In this document: one piece after another, positions 25,214-34,828 of the stretch | Position numbering within the stretch: position 1 is the stretch's first letter | Layout: every line of letters starts with the position of its first letter | Source of the DNA: a bacterium | GTDB taxonomy: Bacteria > Sysuimicrobiota > Sysuimicrobiia > Sysuimicrobiales > Thermofontiviventaceae | DNA: 46,816 nucleotides | Assembly: GCA_030550015.1 (NCBI GenBank) | Contig: JAUQQG010000100.1 | Coordinates: forward strand, 1-46,816 | Direction of reading: 5' to 3' | Made by a program: the position numbers and the translations under genes | The notes under the pieces: generated by a model | What the model was told of the DNA's origin: nothing | Seen by the model: the letters and a program-made list of their open reading frames with translations, nothing else | Databases searched by the model: none

Positions 25214-26389
25214 ATGCGGGAAGTCGTTATCCTGGAAGCAGTCCGTACGCCCATTGGCAGGTTTCTGGGAGGCTTGAGCACGATCCCAGCTCCGCGCCTC
25301 GGAAGCATCGTCATTGGGGAGGCCCTCCGGCGCGCCCACATCGAGGGCGATCAGGTGGATGGGGTGATCATGGGGAACGTCCTGAGCGCTGGCCTGGGAC
25401 AGGCGCCGGCCAGACAGGCAGCACTGTACGCTGGCCTTCCGGAGAAGGTCGGTGCCTTGACTGTGAACAAAATGTGTGGCTCAGGCCTCCAGGCGGTGAT
25501 CCTCGCCACCCAGGCCATTGCCCTTGGGGACGCCGAGGTGATCGTCGCAGGGGGGATGGAGAACATGAGCGCGGCCCCTTACCTCCTCGAAGGGGCGCGC
25601 ACAGGATACCGCCTTGGGGACGGGAAACTTGTGGACACAATGCTCAGGGATGGCCTCGTGGATGCCTATAAGCAAATCCATATGGGAAACTGCGCGGAGA
25701 TCCTCGCCCGGGAATACCGGATCTCCCGGGAGGAGCAGGACGAGTATGCCAAGCTCAGCTATTCCCGTGCCCTCCACGCCATGGACAAAGGCCTGTTCCA
25801 GAAGGAGATCGTCCCTGTGGAGGTTCCCCAAAGGAAGGGTGAGCCCATCCACGTAAGGGAGGACGAGGAACCTCGGCGTGTGGACTTTGCGAAGATCTCC
25901 ACCCTCCCCCCGGCATTTGAGGAAGGGGGGACGGTGACCGCTGCCAATGCTTCAAGCATCAGCGACGGGGCAAGCGCCCTCGTTGTGGCAAGTGCCGATT
26001 TTGCCAAGCGCTTGGAGCGCACCCCCCTTGCCCGCATCGTCGGGTATGCTGGCGCTGCCCTCGCCCCGGAGTGGTTCACCATCGCCCCCGCCTACGCCAT
26101 CCAGAACCTCCTTCGGAAGATCCGGTGGAGGATGGAGGATGTGGACCTCTTTGAGATCAACGAAGCCTTCGCCGCGGTGATCATCGGCGTGTGCAGGGAG
26201 CTTGGTTTGAACTATGAAAGGGTCAACGTCCATGGGGGTGCGGTGGCCCTGGGACACCCCATCGGGGCAAGCGGGGCTAGGATCCTCACCACGCTTCTTT
26301 ACGCTATGGAGGAGCACAAGGCGAAGCGTGGGGTGGCGGCAATCTGCCTTGCCGGCGGAGAAGCCCTTGCAATGGCCGTCGAGCGATAA
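25214..26389 (+). CDS. acetyl-CoA C-acyltransferase (thiolase)
   Basis: This 391-residue thiolase splits acetoacetyl-CoA or 3-ketoacyl-CoA, or runs the reverse condensation. Catalytic residues are present: the nucleophilic Cys in VNKMCGSGLQ, the His in GGAVALGHPIGASG and the second Cys in AICLAGGEALAM (the usual CxGGG is CLAGG here). ATG 25214 has GGAGG 7 bp upstream; the ATG at 25199 precedes that site. It is followed by the enoyl-CoA hydratase gene 34 bp downstream, with a 15-bp tandem duplication covering its stop codon. It supplies the last step of butyryl-CoA oxidation in this region. Confidence 0.95.
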   Translation: MREVVILEAVRTPIGRFLGGLSTIPAPRLGSIVIGEALRRAHIEGDQVDGVIMGNVLSAGLGQAPARQAALYAGLPEKVGALTVNKMCGSGLQAVILATQAIALGDAEVIVAGGMENMSAAPYLLEGARTGYRLGDGKLVDTMLRDGLVDAYKQIHMGNCAEILAREYRISREEQDEYAKLSYSRALHAMDKGLFQKEIVPVEVPQRKGEPIHVREDEEPRRVDFAKISTLPPAFEEGGTVTAANASSISDGASALVVASADFAKRLERTPLARIVGYAGAALAPEWFTIAPAYAIQNLLRKIRWRMEDVDLFEINEAFAAVIIGVCRELGLNYERVNVHGGAVALGHPIGASGARILTTLLYAMEEHKAKRGVAAICLAGGEALAMAVER

Positions 26390-26407
26390 CCAGTCGAGCG
26401 ATAACCA
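26378..26407 (+). repeat. perfect 15-bp tandem duplication at the thiolase stop codon
   Basis: GTCGAGCGATAACCA occurs twice head to tail (26378-26392, 26393-26407). The first copy holds the natural last codons and TAA; the second repeats them in the untranslated gap. Confidence 0.9.
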
Positions 26408-26423
26408 AAGGAGGTGAGGGAGA

Positions 26424-27206
26424 ATGCCGTACGAGACCATCATAGTAGAGGTCGAAGAAGGGGTGGCCACGATCACCCTTCACCGCCCTCAGGTCCTCAA
26501 CGCAATCAACGTAACTATGCTCCACGAGCTCCTCGATGCCCTCGACACCCTCGATCGGGACCCTTCCATCCGGTGCGTCATCCTGACTGGTGCAGGGGAT
26601 CGCGCCTTCAGTGCAGGGGCGGACATCAAGGAGATGAAAGACAAGACGCCTCTTGAGGCGATGGAGACGGGAATGTTGGGACACCGTGTCGCAGACCGAT
26701 TGGAACGCTTCCGCACCCCCGTCATCGCCGCGGTTAACGGCATTGCCTTCGGAGGGGGATGCGAGTTGGCATTAGCCTGTGACTTCATCATTGCCAGTGA
26801 AACTGCCCGCTTCGGCCAACCCGAGGTGAACCTGGGAATCCATCCCGGGTGGGGAGGGACGATGCGCCTCCCCTGGCACGTCGGGAAGGGATGGGCCAAG
26901 CAGATGATCTTCACCGGAGAGCCCGTGGATGCCGCCACGGCCAAGGAGATCGGCCTCGTCAACATTGTGGTGCCCGCAGACCAACTGCTTCAGGTAGCCA
27001 AGAACATGGCCAGGACCATTGCCAAGAAAGCGCCAGTAGCTGTCCAGATGGCCAAGCTCTCCATTAACACAGGACTCGATACCGATCTTCGCACAGCAGC
27101 CGTTGCTGAAGTCGAGAGCTTCGCCGTCTGCTTTGCCACAGAAGACCGCAAGGAGGGAATCTCAGCCTTTCTCGAGAAGCGCGAGCCGCAGTTCAAGGGT
27201 CGGTGA
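26424..27206 (+). CDS. enoyl-CoA hydratase/isomerase (crotonase)
   Basis: This 260-residue crotonase hydrates crotonyl-CoA to 3-hydroxybutyryl-CoA. It has the oxyanion-hole segments (AFSAGADIKEM and NGIAFGGGCELALACD) and both catalytic glutamates (Glu in GGGCELA and in FGQPEVNLG). AAAGGAGGTGA, among the strongest ribosome sites in the window, lies 6 bp before ATG 26424. It is paired with the thiolase, and the dehydrogenases for the neighbouring steps are elsewhere in the window. Confidence 0.96.
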   Translation: MPYETIIVEVEEGVATITLHRPQVLNAINVTMLHELLDALDTLDRDPSIRCVILTGAGDRAFSAGADIKEMKDKTPLEAMETGMLGHRVADRLERFRTPVIAAVNGIAFGGGCELALACDFIIASETARFGQPEVNLGIHPGWGGTMRLPWHVGKGWAKQMIFTGEPVDAATAKEIGLVNIVVPADQLLQVAKNMARTIAKKAPVAVQMAKLSINTGLDTDLRTAAVAEVESFAVCFATEDRKEGISAFLEKREPQFKGR

Positions 27207-27252
27207 GATCAAGGGGCGTTCAGCTGCTATTTTCCTGTCTTCTTGCTTTTGC

Positions 27253-28080
27253 TTAAGGCTGATACCCGATCACTGAACGCTCACTGCAAAGCTTGCGGGC
27301 GGTGGTGATGAACCCCGTATGGGCGACCATGCGGTGTTCTGGCCGCACGCTCCTCCCGCTCACGCTCCACGGCCGCACAAGGGCCTCGATGGTCTCGATA
27401 AGGGCGAAGGCCCCGCTTCCGTGGAGCGTTTCCACAAGCTGCTGCACTTGCACGATGGTAGGGAGGTAGGAGAGAAAGATCCCTCCAGGCCGCAGGCTCT
27501 TTGCGGCGTGAGGGACGACGTGCCAGGGTTCAGGCAGGTCCAGGAGGATACGGTCCACCCCGCTCTCGGGGATTCCTTCATAGATGTCCGCGCGCCTGAG
27601 CTCTAGGTTCTCCGTAGGACCCAGGAAGGCCTCGATGTTGCGCTGTGCCCGCCTGGCGAAGTCCTCCCGGATCTCATAGGAGATGACCTTCCCCGAGGGG
27701 CCAACGGCACGAACCAGTGCCATGGTTAAAGCTCCGGAACCAGTCCCCGCCTCCACGACGACAGCTCCGGGGAAAATGTCGGCCCATAGGAGGATCATCC
27801 CAAGGTCCTTGGGGTAGATCACCTGAGCACCACGGGGCATCTCCAGGACGTACTCAGAGAGGGTAGGCCGAAAGGCAAGGAACCGCTCACCCAAAGTGGA
27901 GGAGAGGACCTCGCCCTCCTCGCGTCCGATGATCGCGTCGTGGAGAAGCTTTCCCCCGCGGAGGTCAGTCACCCCTCCCCGGCGGAGGAAGATCATGTAC
28001 CTTCGGAGACGCCGGTCAAACAGGACCACCGGCTCCCCTTCTTGAAAAGGCCCCCGTCGCACCCTTAACAGCCACCTCAC
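27253..28080 (-). CDS. trmI: tRNA (adenine-58-N1)-methyltransferase TrmI
   Basis: This is a 275-residue SAM-dependent enzyme making m1A58 in the tRNA T-loop. The N-terminal beta-barrel (GPFQEGEPVVLFDRRLRRYM) leads into a Rossmann domain with VVEAGTGSGALTMAL, VISYEIREDFARRA and the catalytic LDLPEPW motif. GTG 28080 is preferred because GAAGGT lies 5 bp upstream; GTG 28062 and a start at 28185 are alternatives. It follows ttuA by 85 bp on the same strand. In Thermus, m1A58 promotes TtuA-dependent thiolation of residue 54, so the pairing makes biological sense. Confidence 0.92.
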   Translation of the reverse strand: MRWLLRVRRGPFQEGEPVVLFDRRLRRYMIFLRRGGVTDLRGGKLLHDAIIGREEGEVLSSTLGERFLAFRPTLSEYVLEMPRGAQVIYPKDLGMILLWADIFPGAVVVEAGTGSGALTMALVRAVGPSGKVISYEIREDFARRAQRNIEAFLGPTENLELRRADIYEGIPESGVDRILLDLPEPWHVVPHAAKSLRPGGIFLSYLPTIVQVQQLVETLHGSGAFALIETIEALVRPWSVSGRSVRPEHRMVAHTGFITTARKLCSERSVIGYQP

Positions 28081-28165
28081 CAAGACCTTCACACACGCAG
28101 GACACACCTCGCCCAGCAAAGGGGGAGGGAAAGAATGGCACCAGGAGCCCCTGCAGCGAATGGCT

Positions 28166-29134
28166 TCATTCCTGCCGAGAACCAAGCTTGGCCGGTCCCA
28201 CGCGGATCGTTCGCATCTTCTCCATGGCCTTCTCCGTCATTCGGCAGAAGGCACAGATCTCGGCAGTGGTAGGTTGGCCACAGTGGATGCACTCGCGAAG
28301 CGAAGCCTTGTTCCCATCTCCGGCAGGCGAGAGAATGGACCCAGCTATGACCTTGCGTTGTTCCAGGAATCCCCAGTAGAGGCTTTGCTTCGTCCCTGGG
28401 GCCTTGGCCTCGAGGAAGTTCAGGGCCTCTTTGTAGAGCAGGGAACGAGCGCCTACGCTATTGGGGCACTCTTCAACGATGTAGTCGATCCCTCGCAGGA
28501 CAGCATATGCCGCCGTCTCCCGCTCGGAGAGGCGATAGAGGGGCTTTACCTTCTTCACGAGCTTGGGATGGGTGGACTCCAGGACGGGAGACTGCCGCGC
28601 GAGGAACTCGACCTGCCAGTGGATCAGGTTCCCGAGCAGAACGGCCGCCTCGTCATCGAGGTTGTGTGCCGTTGCCACCACATCAAACCCATGGTCAAGG
28701 GCAACTTTGTTGAAGAGATAGCGCTTGCTCAACCCACACGCGGAGCACGGGACGCGGTGAGATCGCTTGGCCATCTCCTCCACGTTCATCCCGTACTCCG
28801 CAGGGAGGTCTACGATGAGGAGGTCGGCCTCGTGCTTCCTGGCGAAGAGGAGGACTTTCTCCTTAGAGCGCTCTGAGTACTCGCCGATGCCCAGATGGAT
28901 GTACAGCCCGCTCGCCTGGTAGCCCAGCCGGAGGAGAACGTCCCAAAGCGAAAGGCTGTCCTTCCCACCGGAGACAGCCACCAGGATCCGGTCTGTTTTG
29001 TCGAACATCCGCATCTCCTGGATCGCTCTTTCCACCTGGGAAGTGAAGAAGTCCAGGAAGTGCGGTGCGCAGAACGCGGCGTTGTGTCGCCGGATCTCGA
29101 GGACGGCAGGCTCCCTACATTTGACGCAGCGCAT
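28166..29134 (-). CDS. ttuA: tRNA 2-thiolation enzyme TtuA
   Basis: This 322-residue PP-loop ATPase replaces O2 of ribothymidine 54 with sulfur to give s2T54, which stabilises tRNA at high temperature. It has an N-terminal zinc finger (Cys3, Cys6, Cys22, His25), PP-loop SGGKDS at 55-60, three Cys matching the [4Fe-4S] ligands of Thermus TtuA (Cys130 and Cys133 in PCSACG, Cys223 in EECPNS), and a C-terminal zinc finger (CIHCG, CAFC). Its ATG lies inside the last 20 bp of ttuB, implying coupled translation. Confidence 0.93.
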   Translation of the reverse strand: MRCVKCREPAVLEIRRHNAAFCAPHFLDFFTSQVERAIQEMRMFDKTDRILVAVSGGKDSLSLWDVLLRLGYQASGLYIHLGIGEYSERSKEKVLLFARKHEADLLIVDLPAEYGMNVEEMAKRSHRVPCSACGLSKRYLFNKVALDHGFDVVATAHNLDDEAAVLLGNLIHWQVEFLARQSPVLESTHPKLVKKVKPLYRLSERETAAYAVLRGIDYIVEECPNSVGARSLLYKEALNFLEAKAPGTKQSLYWGFLEQRKVIAGSILSPAGDGNKASLRECIHCGQPTTAEICAFCRMTEKAMEKMRTIRVGPAKLGSRQE

Positions 29135-29384
29135 GGCCCACGCCTCTTACGCTCCACCGCATTCGATAGGCCTGAACGCCATGAACCCCTGCACCGCCGG
29201 AGACGACAGGCCGGACCTCCACGACGTCCTCCTCGCCAATCTCCATATCCCTGGTCAGGAGGCCATCGCCTCGGATCACCAGAAACGCCTCGGGATTCAA
29301 CCCCAGCTCGCGCAGCAACTCCTCCACGCGGCGCCTACCTTGGATCTCTACTTCCCTCCTGGGGTTGTGCAGGATCACCTTCAT
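29115..29384 (-). CDS. ttuB: TtuB-like ubiquitin-fold sulfur carrier with C-terminal extension
   Basis: This is an 89-residue beta-grasp protein starting at ATG 29384 behind GGAGGAGGT. Residues 1-64 match ThiS/MoaD/TtuB sulfur carriers (MKVILHNPRREVEIQG, LLRELGLNP, EEDVVEVRPVVSGG). Carriers of this kind normally end at the Gly-Gly, which is thiocarboxylated. Here the frame continues 25 residues past it to a stop inside ttuA. Either the tail is removed by a peptidase, or the carrier is divergent, or there is a sequence change at the stop. No TtuC/MoeB activating enzyme is seen in the window. Confidence 0.85.
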   Translation of the reverse strand: MKVILHNPRREVEIQGRRRVEELLRELGLNPEAFLVIRGDGLLTRDMEIGEEDVVEVRPVVSGGAGVHGVQAYRMRWSVRGVGHALRQM

Positions 29385-29422
29385 GGGGACCTCCTCCGAC
29401 ACAGAGGCTCTTCGTGGGCCCC

Positions 29423-29842
29423 TCAACCTTCCGCTGGAACGCGCCTGGGTTTCACGTTCTCGCGGACCCAAGCAATAATCTCCTCCAGGGAGGTCCCAGG
29501 CTTGAAGATCTTCCGGATCCCACAGGCCTCCAGCCCGGGCACGTCGTCATCGGGGATGATTCCACCTGCGAACACCACAATATCTTCGGCCCCCTTCTCC
29601 CTGAGCAACTGCATGATCCTTGGGAACAAGGCATTGTGGGCCCCCGAGAGGATGCTTAACCCGATGGCATCCACATCCTCCTGGATCGCCGCATTGACAA
29701 TCATCTCCGGCGTCTGGTGCAGCCCGGTGTAGATCACCTCGTATCCCGCGTCCCGCAGGGCCCTGGCGACGACCTTGGCACCCCGGTCGTGGCCGTCGAG
29801 GCCAGGTTTGGCGATGAGAATCCGAATCTTTGGCTCTGCCAT
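29423..29842 (-). CDS. icmB: acyl-CoA mutase cobalamin-binding subunit (IcmB-like)
   Basis: This 139-residue B12-binding domain provides the lower axial His in Asp16-x-His18-xx-Gly21 ([10 protein letters not shown]), followed by ILSGAHN and [11 protein letters not shown]. Length matches stand-alone IcmB (136 aa in Streptomyces). ATG 29842 is chosen; an in-frame GTG lies at 29860. It is downstream of the large subunit gene on the same strand, separated by about 140 bp, and upstream of ttuB by 38 bp. The small subunits of methylmalonyl- and isobutyryl-CoA mutases cannot be told apart from sequence, so the name follows the large subunit. Confidence 0.88.
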   Translation of the reverse strand: MAEPKIRILIAKPGLDGHDRGAKVVARALRDAGYEVIYTGLHQTPEMIVNAAIQEDVDAIGLSILSGAHNALFPRIMQLLREKGAEDIVVFAGGIIPDDDVPGLEACGIRKIFKPGTSLEEIIAWVRENVKPRRVPAEG

Positions 29843-29983
29843 CGCACCATCGCCTCCCACGAACCGTCCCGCGTTCTCACGGATTTGTAGATCCTCCGCA
29901 AGTGCCGATTTCGTGAAAGACTCTTAGGAGTACCTCCCCATCTTGGTTTTTTCACTCGACGGCCAATGGATGACAGGCTCCAA

Positions 29984-31660
29984 TCAGATGATCACCGGTT
30001 CCCGGTACTCCCCGAACACCGCCCGGAGCACGTCACAGATCTCCCCAAGGGTACAATACGCTTTCACCGCCTCGAGGATGTAGGGCATGCAATTTTCCCC
30101 TACCTCGAGGGCGTGCCGCAGGTCTTTGAGCGCGGACTCAGCCCTGCGCGCGTTGCGGTTGCTCCTGATCCTTCGCAACCGTTCGACTTGACGTCGCTCC
30201 ACATCCGGATCGATCTTCAGGATCGGGATGGGGACCTCCTCCTCGCTTCGGAAGATATTGACCCCCACAATGAACTTCTCCCTCCGCTCGAGCTGCTGTT
30301 GGTACCGGTAGGAGGCTTCCGCGATTTCGCGCTGAGGGTAACCCATTTCGACAGCTGCGAGCATCCCTCCCATCTCATCGATCCGGTGGATGTAGCGCCA
30401 CGCCTCCTCCTCCACTTTGTTGGTGAGTGCCTCCACGAAGTAGCTTCCTCCCAGGGGATCGATGGTATTGGCAACACCGGTTTCATACGCGATGATCTGC
30501 TGTGTGCGGAGCGCTACCGTAACAGCCTCCTCGGTGGGGAGGGCGTAGGTCTCATCCATGGAGTTTGTGTGGAGCGACTGCGTCCCCCCGAGCACCGCTG
30601 CCAGTGCCTGGATTGCCACCCTGGCAATGTTGTTGAGAGGCTGCTGGGCGGTAAGGCTAACCCCGGCCGTTTGGGTATGGAAGCGCAACCACCAGGACCG
30701 CGGGTTTTTGGCTTGAAAGCGCTCCCGCATGATCTTGGCCCACATCCTGCGGGCAGCACGGAACTTGGCGATCTCCTCAAAGAAATCAATGTGACAGTCG
30801 AAGAAGAAGGAGAGGCGAGGGGCAAACTCATCGACGTCCATTCCCGCCTCGATCCCCGCCTGCACGTAGGCGATCCCATCCGCGAGGGTAAACGCCAGTT
30901 CCTGTACTGCCGTGGCTCCAGCCTCTCGGATGTGGTAGCCACTGATGGAGATAGGATTCCACTTGGGGAGGTTTCTTGTGGACCAGACAAGCATATCCTG
31001 GACAATGCGCATTGAGGGTCTGGGCGGGACAATCCACTCCTTTTGGGCGATGAACTCCTTGAGGATATCTGTCTGGGTGGTCCCCCCGATGCGGTCGAGG
31101 GGGATCCCCTGCTCCTCGGCAACAGCGACGTACATTGCCAGGAGCACTGCTGCAGGGCCATTGATCGTCATGGAGGTAGTCACCTGATCGAGGGGAATGC
31201 CGTCGAACAGGATCTTCATATCCTCCAGCGTGTCCACCGCGACACCCTCCCGCCCCACCTCCCCGAGGGCCCTTGGGTGATCGGAGTCATACCCCATGAG
31301 CGTGGGCATATCAAAGGCCACAGAAAGCCCTGTCTGCCCTTGTTCGAGGAGGTACCGGAAGCGGCGGTTGGTATCCTCGGCGGTCCCGAACCCAGCGAAT
31401 TGCCGCATCGTCCACAGGCGGCCCCGGTACATGGTGGCGTGAATACCGCGGGTGAACGGGTACTCCCCAGGGTATCCAATGTCCCTGAGATAATCTGTCC
31501 CGGCAATATCCCACGGTCCGTAGAGACGTTTGATCTCAAGGTCTGAGATCGTGGAGAACCGCTCCGCGCGCTCTGGGACCTGCTCGATCCACCTCCGAAC
31601 GGTCTCCCGCTCCCACCGCTCGGTCTCCGCCATCAGCTGCTCTCCCTCGCGCTCCTCCAT
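29984..31660 (-). CDS. icmA: B12-dependent acyl-CoA mutase large subunit, isobutyryl-CoA mutase-like
   Basis: This is a 558-residue TIM-barrel mutase subunit without its own B12 domain. The substrate region reads [14 protein letters not shown], keeping Arg82, Thr85 and Arg87 of methylmalonyl-CoA mutase but with Phe88 for Tyr89. [11 protein letters not shown] has Gln206 for Arg207. Phe and Gln at these two sites are the published marks of isobutyryl-CoA mutase. Length also fits IcmA (about 566). ATG 31660 has GGAGGG close upstream. It follows the EMO-like gene by 132 bp. A routine label would be methylmalonyl-CoA mutase; other C4-C5 acyl-CoA substrates remain possible. No MeaB/IcmF chaperone is in the window. 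Confidence 0.88.
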   Translation of the reverse strand: MEEREGEQLMAETERWERETVRRWIEQVPERAERFSTISDLEIKRLYGPWDIAGTDYLRDIGYPGEYPFTRGIHATMYRGRLWTMRQFAGFGTAEDTNRRFRYLLEQGQTGLSVAFDMPTLMGYDSDHPRALGEVGREGVAVDTLEDMKILFDGIPLDQVTTSMTINGPAAVLLAMYVAVAEEQGIPLDRIGGTTQTDILKEFIAQKEWIVPPRPSMRIVQDMLVWSTRNLPKWNPISISGYHIREAGATAVQELAFTLADGIAYVQAGIEAGMDVDEFAPRLSFFFDCHIDFFEEIAKFRAARRMWAKIMRERFQAKNPRSWWLRFHTQTAGVSLTAQQPLNNIARVAIQALAAVLGGTQSLHTNSMDETYALPTEEAVTVALRTQQIIAYETGVANTIDPLGGSYFVEALTNKVEEEAWRYIHRIDEMGGMLAAVEMGYPQREIAEASYRYQQQLERREKFIVGVNIFRSEEEVPIPILKIDPDVERRQVERLRRIRSNRNARRAESALKDLRHALEVGENCMPYILEAVKAYCTLGEICDVLRAVFGEYREPVII

Positions 31661-31792
31661 GCTCCCTCCACCCCTCACGAGATCTCATCGACAGGATCGA
31701 TCAAGCCGCCGAGGGTGCGCACGCGTATTGCAGGGAAGCTCACGGCGCCCCTGCCCCCATGCCGATGCCCGCTGATACTATCTTAACGGTTC

Positions 31793-33775
31793 TCACAAGG
31801 CATCTGCAAGCAACTCCGCGATGTCCCGTGGACGGAATGGCGCTTCTTTCGCCTTCACCGCATCCTCGAACATAACGAGGCAGTAAGGGCAGGCCGTCCC
31901 GACTACCTCGGCTCCGGTCTCCAGTGCGTGCTCCGCACGCTCGTGGTTGATGCGTTTGCCCACGCGTTCCTCCGCCCAGAATAATCCACCGCCTGCACCA
32001 CAACAGAACGCCCTCTCTCGACAGCGTTCCATCTCTACCACCCGGTTTCCCCCAAGCGCCCGGAGCACCTGCCGGGGCGCCTCGTACTCCCCGTTGTGGC
32101 GCCCCAGGTAGCAGGGATCGTGAAAGGTCAGGGAGAGGTTGAGAGGCTGGCGCAACTGCAACCGCCCCTCCCGGAGGAGCGCAGCGAGGAACTGGCTGTG
32201 GTGGACCACCTGGAAGTTCCCCCCAAACTGGGGATACTCGTTCTTCAGGGTGTTGTAACAGTGCGGGCAGATGGTCAGGATCCGGGTGATCCCGTAACGC
32301 TCGAGGGTGGCGATGTTCTCCTGGGCGAGCATCTGGAAGAGGTACTCGTGGCCCATGCGCCTAGCTGGGTCTCCTGTGCACCGTTCCTCCCCACCCAGGA
32401 TGGCGAAATCTACACCTGCGATCTGGAGGATCCTGGCCATGGCCTGGGCGACCTTCTGAGCCCTCTCATCGAACGCGGCTGCGCATCCCACCCAGAAGAG
32501 CCACTCCGCAGGGCCGTCGCGGGCTACCTCCTTGATTCCCATCCCTTTCGCCCAGTCGGTTCGCGAGGCCAGCGCTCCCTTGAACGGGTGGCCACGAGCC
32601 TCCAGACTCCTCAAGGCCTCCAGGATTGTGTCTGGAGCCCTCGACTCCTCCATCACCAGGTAACGCCGCATATCCACGATCTTGTCAATGTGCTCGTTGA
32701 AGGCCGGGCACTCCTGGATGCAAGCGGCACAGGTCACGCACTGCCAGAGAAAGTCCTCGGAGAACACGTCTCCGATGAGTGAGGGACGGTCGATCGCTTG
32801 CCCACTCTCCCTCGCTGCGATCACCCGCTCCCCAACCTCCACGAGGTGATGGCGGATGGCTGTGTGTAAGCGGCGCGGGTCAAGCTCTTTCCCTGTGGCG
32901 TTGGCAGGGCAGACCGCTGTGCACCTCCCGCACTCCATGCAAGCGAACGTGTCCAGGAGGTCCTTCCAGTGGAACTGTTCCACCTTCCCCACGCCCAGCG
33001 ATTCCGCCTTCTCCAGGTCGAGGGGTCGAAGTGCGCCCCGAGGAGTCAGCTTGCGCAGGAAGATGTTTGGGAAAATGGTGATGAGGTGGAGGTGTTTCCC
33101 TTCAGGAATCCAGGTCAGGAAGAAGAGGATGATCAGCAGGTGGAGCCACCAAAAGAGCTCGTGGACCAGGTGGAGCATGGAAGGCGAGAACCCCTTGAAC
33201 CACACGGCCAGCGCCCTACTGAGGAAAGCTCCGGCTAGCCACCCTGGGGGAGCTTCCTTGGAAAGGGCGATTGCGGTGGCGCGCGAACCCGCTAAGCCCA
33301 CCATGATCCCGGTAATCAGACCGAGGATAAGGTAGGCATCGAGAGGGTTGCTTGACCGAAACCTCGGTGGGCGGACCACGGCCCGGAGGTAGAGGGCCAT
33401 CCCCACGCCCACGAGGACGAGGAGGATGAATAGGTCCTGCAGCCCTGCTAGGACCGGGCTATTGCCAATCCATGGGAGGGACCATCCAGGGACAAAGGCC
33501 TCCCCGTACTGTTGCAAGATCGTGGTGAGAAGGACCAGGAACCCCCAGAAGATGAACAGATGGAGAACCCCGGAATATGTCCAGGCCAAGACCTTGACAT
33601 GACCGAGCACATAGACGATCAGGTCCAGGAGCCGCTTGCCCACCCGATCGACTCGGAGAGAACCCTGCCCAAGGCGGAGGAACCGATAGATCCTCGCCAT
33701 CTCCCGCAGGAAGATGGCAGTGGCCACCCCCGTCAGGACTAGAACGGCAATCCCCCGTGGCCAGTCAATACCCAT
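31793..33775 (-). CDS. membrane Fe-S oxidoreductase, ETF:quinone (EMO-like)
   Basis: This 660-residue protein has an N-terminal membrane domain of about six helices resembling NarI gamma subunits (with His residues that could bind haem b), two [4Fe-4S] motifs ([12 protein letters not shown] and [12 protein letters not shown]) and two CCG domains of the HdrD/GlpC type (the first reduced to [15 protein letters not shown] and ICPHCYN, the second [22 protein letters not shown]). Next to etfBA this architecture is known as the ETF:menaquinone oxidoreductase of syntrophs and other bacteria. It would move electrons from reduced ETF to the quinone pool. The gene starts 5 bp after etfA. Confidence 0.9.
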   Translation of the reverse strand: MGIDWPRGIAVLVLTGVATAIFLREMARIYRFLRLGQGSLRVDRVGKRLLDLIVYVLGHVKVLAWTYSGVLHLFIFWGFLVLLTTILQQYGEAFVPGWSLPWIGNSPVLAGLQDLFILLVLVGVGMALYLRAVVRPPRFRSSNPLDAYLILGLITGIMVGLAGSRATAIALSKEAPPGWLAGAFLSRALAVWFKGFSPSMLHLVHELFWWLHLLIILFFLTWIPEGKHLHLITIFPNIFLRKLTPRGALRPLDLEKAESLGVGKVEQFHWKDLLDTFACMECGRCTAVCPANATGKELDPRRLHTAIRHHLVEVGERVIAARESGQAIDRPSLIGDVFSEDFLWQCVTCAACIQECPAFNEHIDKIVDMRRYLVMEESRAPDTILEALRSLEARGHPFKGALASRTDWAKGMGIKEVARDGPAEWLFWVGCAAAFDERAQKVAQAMARILQIAGVDFAILGGEERCTGDPARRMGHEYLFQMLAQENIATLERYGITRILTICPHCYNTLKNEYPQFGGNFQVVHHSQFLAALLREGRLQLRQPLNLSLTFHDPCYLGRHNGEYEAPRQVLRALGGNRVVEMERCRERAFCCGAGGGLFWAEERVGKRINHERAEHALETGAEVVGTACPYCLVMFEDAVKAKEAPFRPRDIAELLADAL

Positions 33776-33780
33776 TGCGG

Positions 33781-34764
33781 CTACGTCCCCACGATTTCCT
33801 TGATCTTCTGGATCAAGGGGGGTATGACCTTCCGATAATCGGCCACCACGCCCAAGTGGGCAACTTTGAAAATCGGCGCCTCAGGGTCCTTGTTGATGGC
33901 CACGACGACCTTCGCACCGGAGACACCTGCAATATGCTGGGTAGCGCCAGAGATCCCTACGGCGATGTACAAGTCCGGGCGAATGGTCTTCCCTGTTTGC
34001 CCAATTTGCCATGTGGGAGGTACCCACCCTGCGTCGGCAGGAGGCCTGGAGGCGCCCACGGCGCCTTTCAGGAGCCGGGCCAGCTCCCCCAAGAGCTGGA
34101 ACCCTTCAGGACCTCCAATCCCTCTCCCTCCTCCCACGACCACTGGAGCGTCCTCAAGTTTGACTCCGGTCACCTCCTCGCTCACAACCTCTAGCACCCT
34201 CGTCTTTAGCCCTTCGGGATCCATGGAGAGTTCCAAAGGAATGGTTTCCCCCGAGACCGGCATTTCCGCAGGGACCTCCATGGTATGCGGCTTGACCGTC
34301 ACGACCACAGGGAAATTCACGAGGCGGTAGGTTGCTATAGCCTTCCCTCCGTAAACCGGCCGGAGGAATGTCACTTCTCCATCTTGCCCCGCCTGCACGT
34401 CTATACACTCTGTGACGATTCCACCGCCCAGGCGATGCGCAAGCCTCGGCCCGACCTCTCGCCCCACGGAGTCGGCAAGAAGAAGGACCACTCCAGGGTT
34501 TGCGGCACGGCAGGCCTCTAGGGAAGCAAGATAGAACGCCTCTAGTTCTCCCAGCAAGATGGAGGGATGGTCGGCCACATACACTCGTTTCACCCCGTAT
34601 TGCCACATCTGGGAGGCAGCGGCGCCAGCCCCCTTCCCCAAGAGGGCTGCCACCACCTCCATCCCTCGAGCCTCCCCAATCCTCCGTGCTCCCCCAAGCA
34701 GCTCTAGAGAGGTGCGGCCTACATGCCCTTCATAAGCAGGTGCAATCACGAGGATCGTTGCCAT
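33781..34764 (-). CDS. etfA: electron transfer flavoprotein alpha subunit
   Basis: This is a 327-residue subunit with the FAD-binding C-terminal domain: [52 protein letters not shown] and NKDPEAPIF. It forms the ETF heterodimer with EtfB and passes electrons from the acyl-CoA dehydrogenase to the EMO-like protein. The ribosome site GGAGGGAAGG precedes ATG 34764. It follows etfB by 64 bp. Confidence 0.96.
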   Translation of the reverse strand: MATILVIAPAYEGHVGRTSLELLGGARRIGEARGMEVVAALLGKGAGAAASQMWQYGVKRVYVADHPSILLGELEAFYLASLEACRAANPGVVLLLADSVGREVGPRLAHRLGGGIVTECIDVQAGQDGEVTFLRPVYGGKAIATYRLVNFPVVVTVKPHTMEVPAEMPVSGETIPLELSMDPEGLKTRVLEVVSEEVTGVKLEDAPVVVGGGRGIGGPEGFQLLGELARLLKGAVGASRPPADAGWVPPTWQIGQTGKTIRPDLYIAVGISGATQHIAGVSGAKVVVAINKDPEAPIFKVAHLGVVADYRKVIPPLIQKIKEIVGT

Positions 34765-34828
34765 CGTCCTTCCCTCCGTAAGCTGGTCTCAGTCCCCTGG
34801 AAAGAGTCTGTAGACATGTGCCGGAGAA

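Noticed and set aside
27207-27252. Bidirectional terminator between the crotonase and trmI genes
   Set aside because: T-rich sequence is present but no convincing GC stem precedes it.
29984-31660. Plain methylmalonyl-CoA mutase annotation
   Set aside because: Tyr89 and Arg207 equivalents are Phe and Gln; isobutyryl-CoA mutase fits better.
29861-31792. Cobalamin riboswitch for the B12-dependent mutase
   Set aside because: No B12-box-like conserved core or suitable long leader is visible; gaps are about 120-140 bp.
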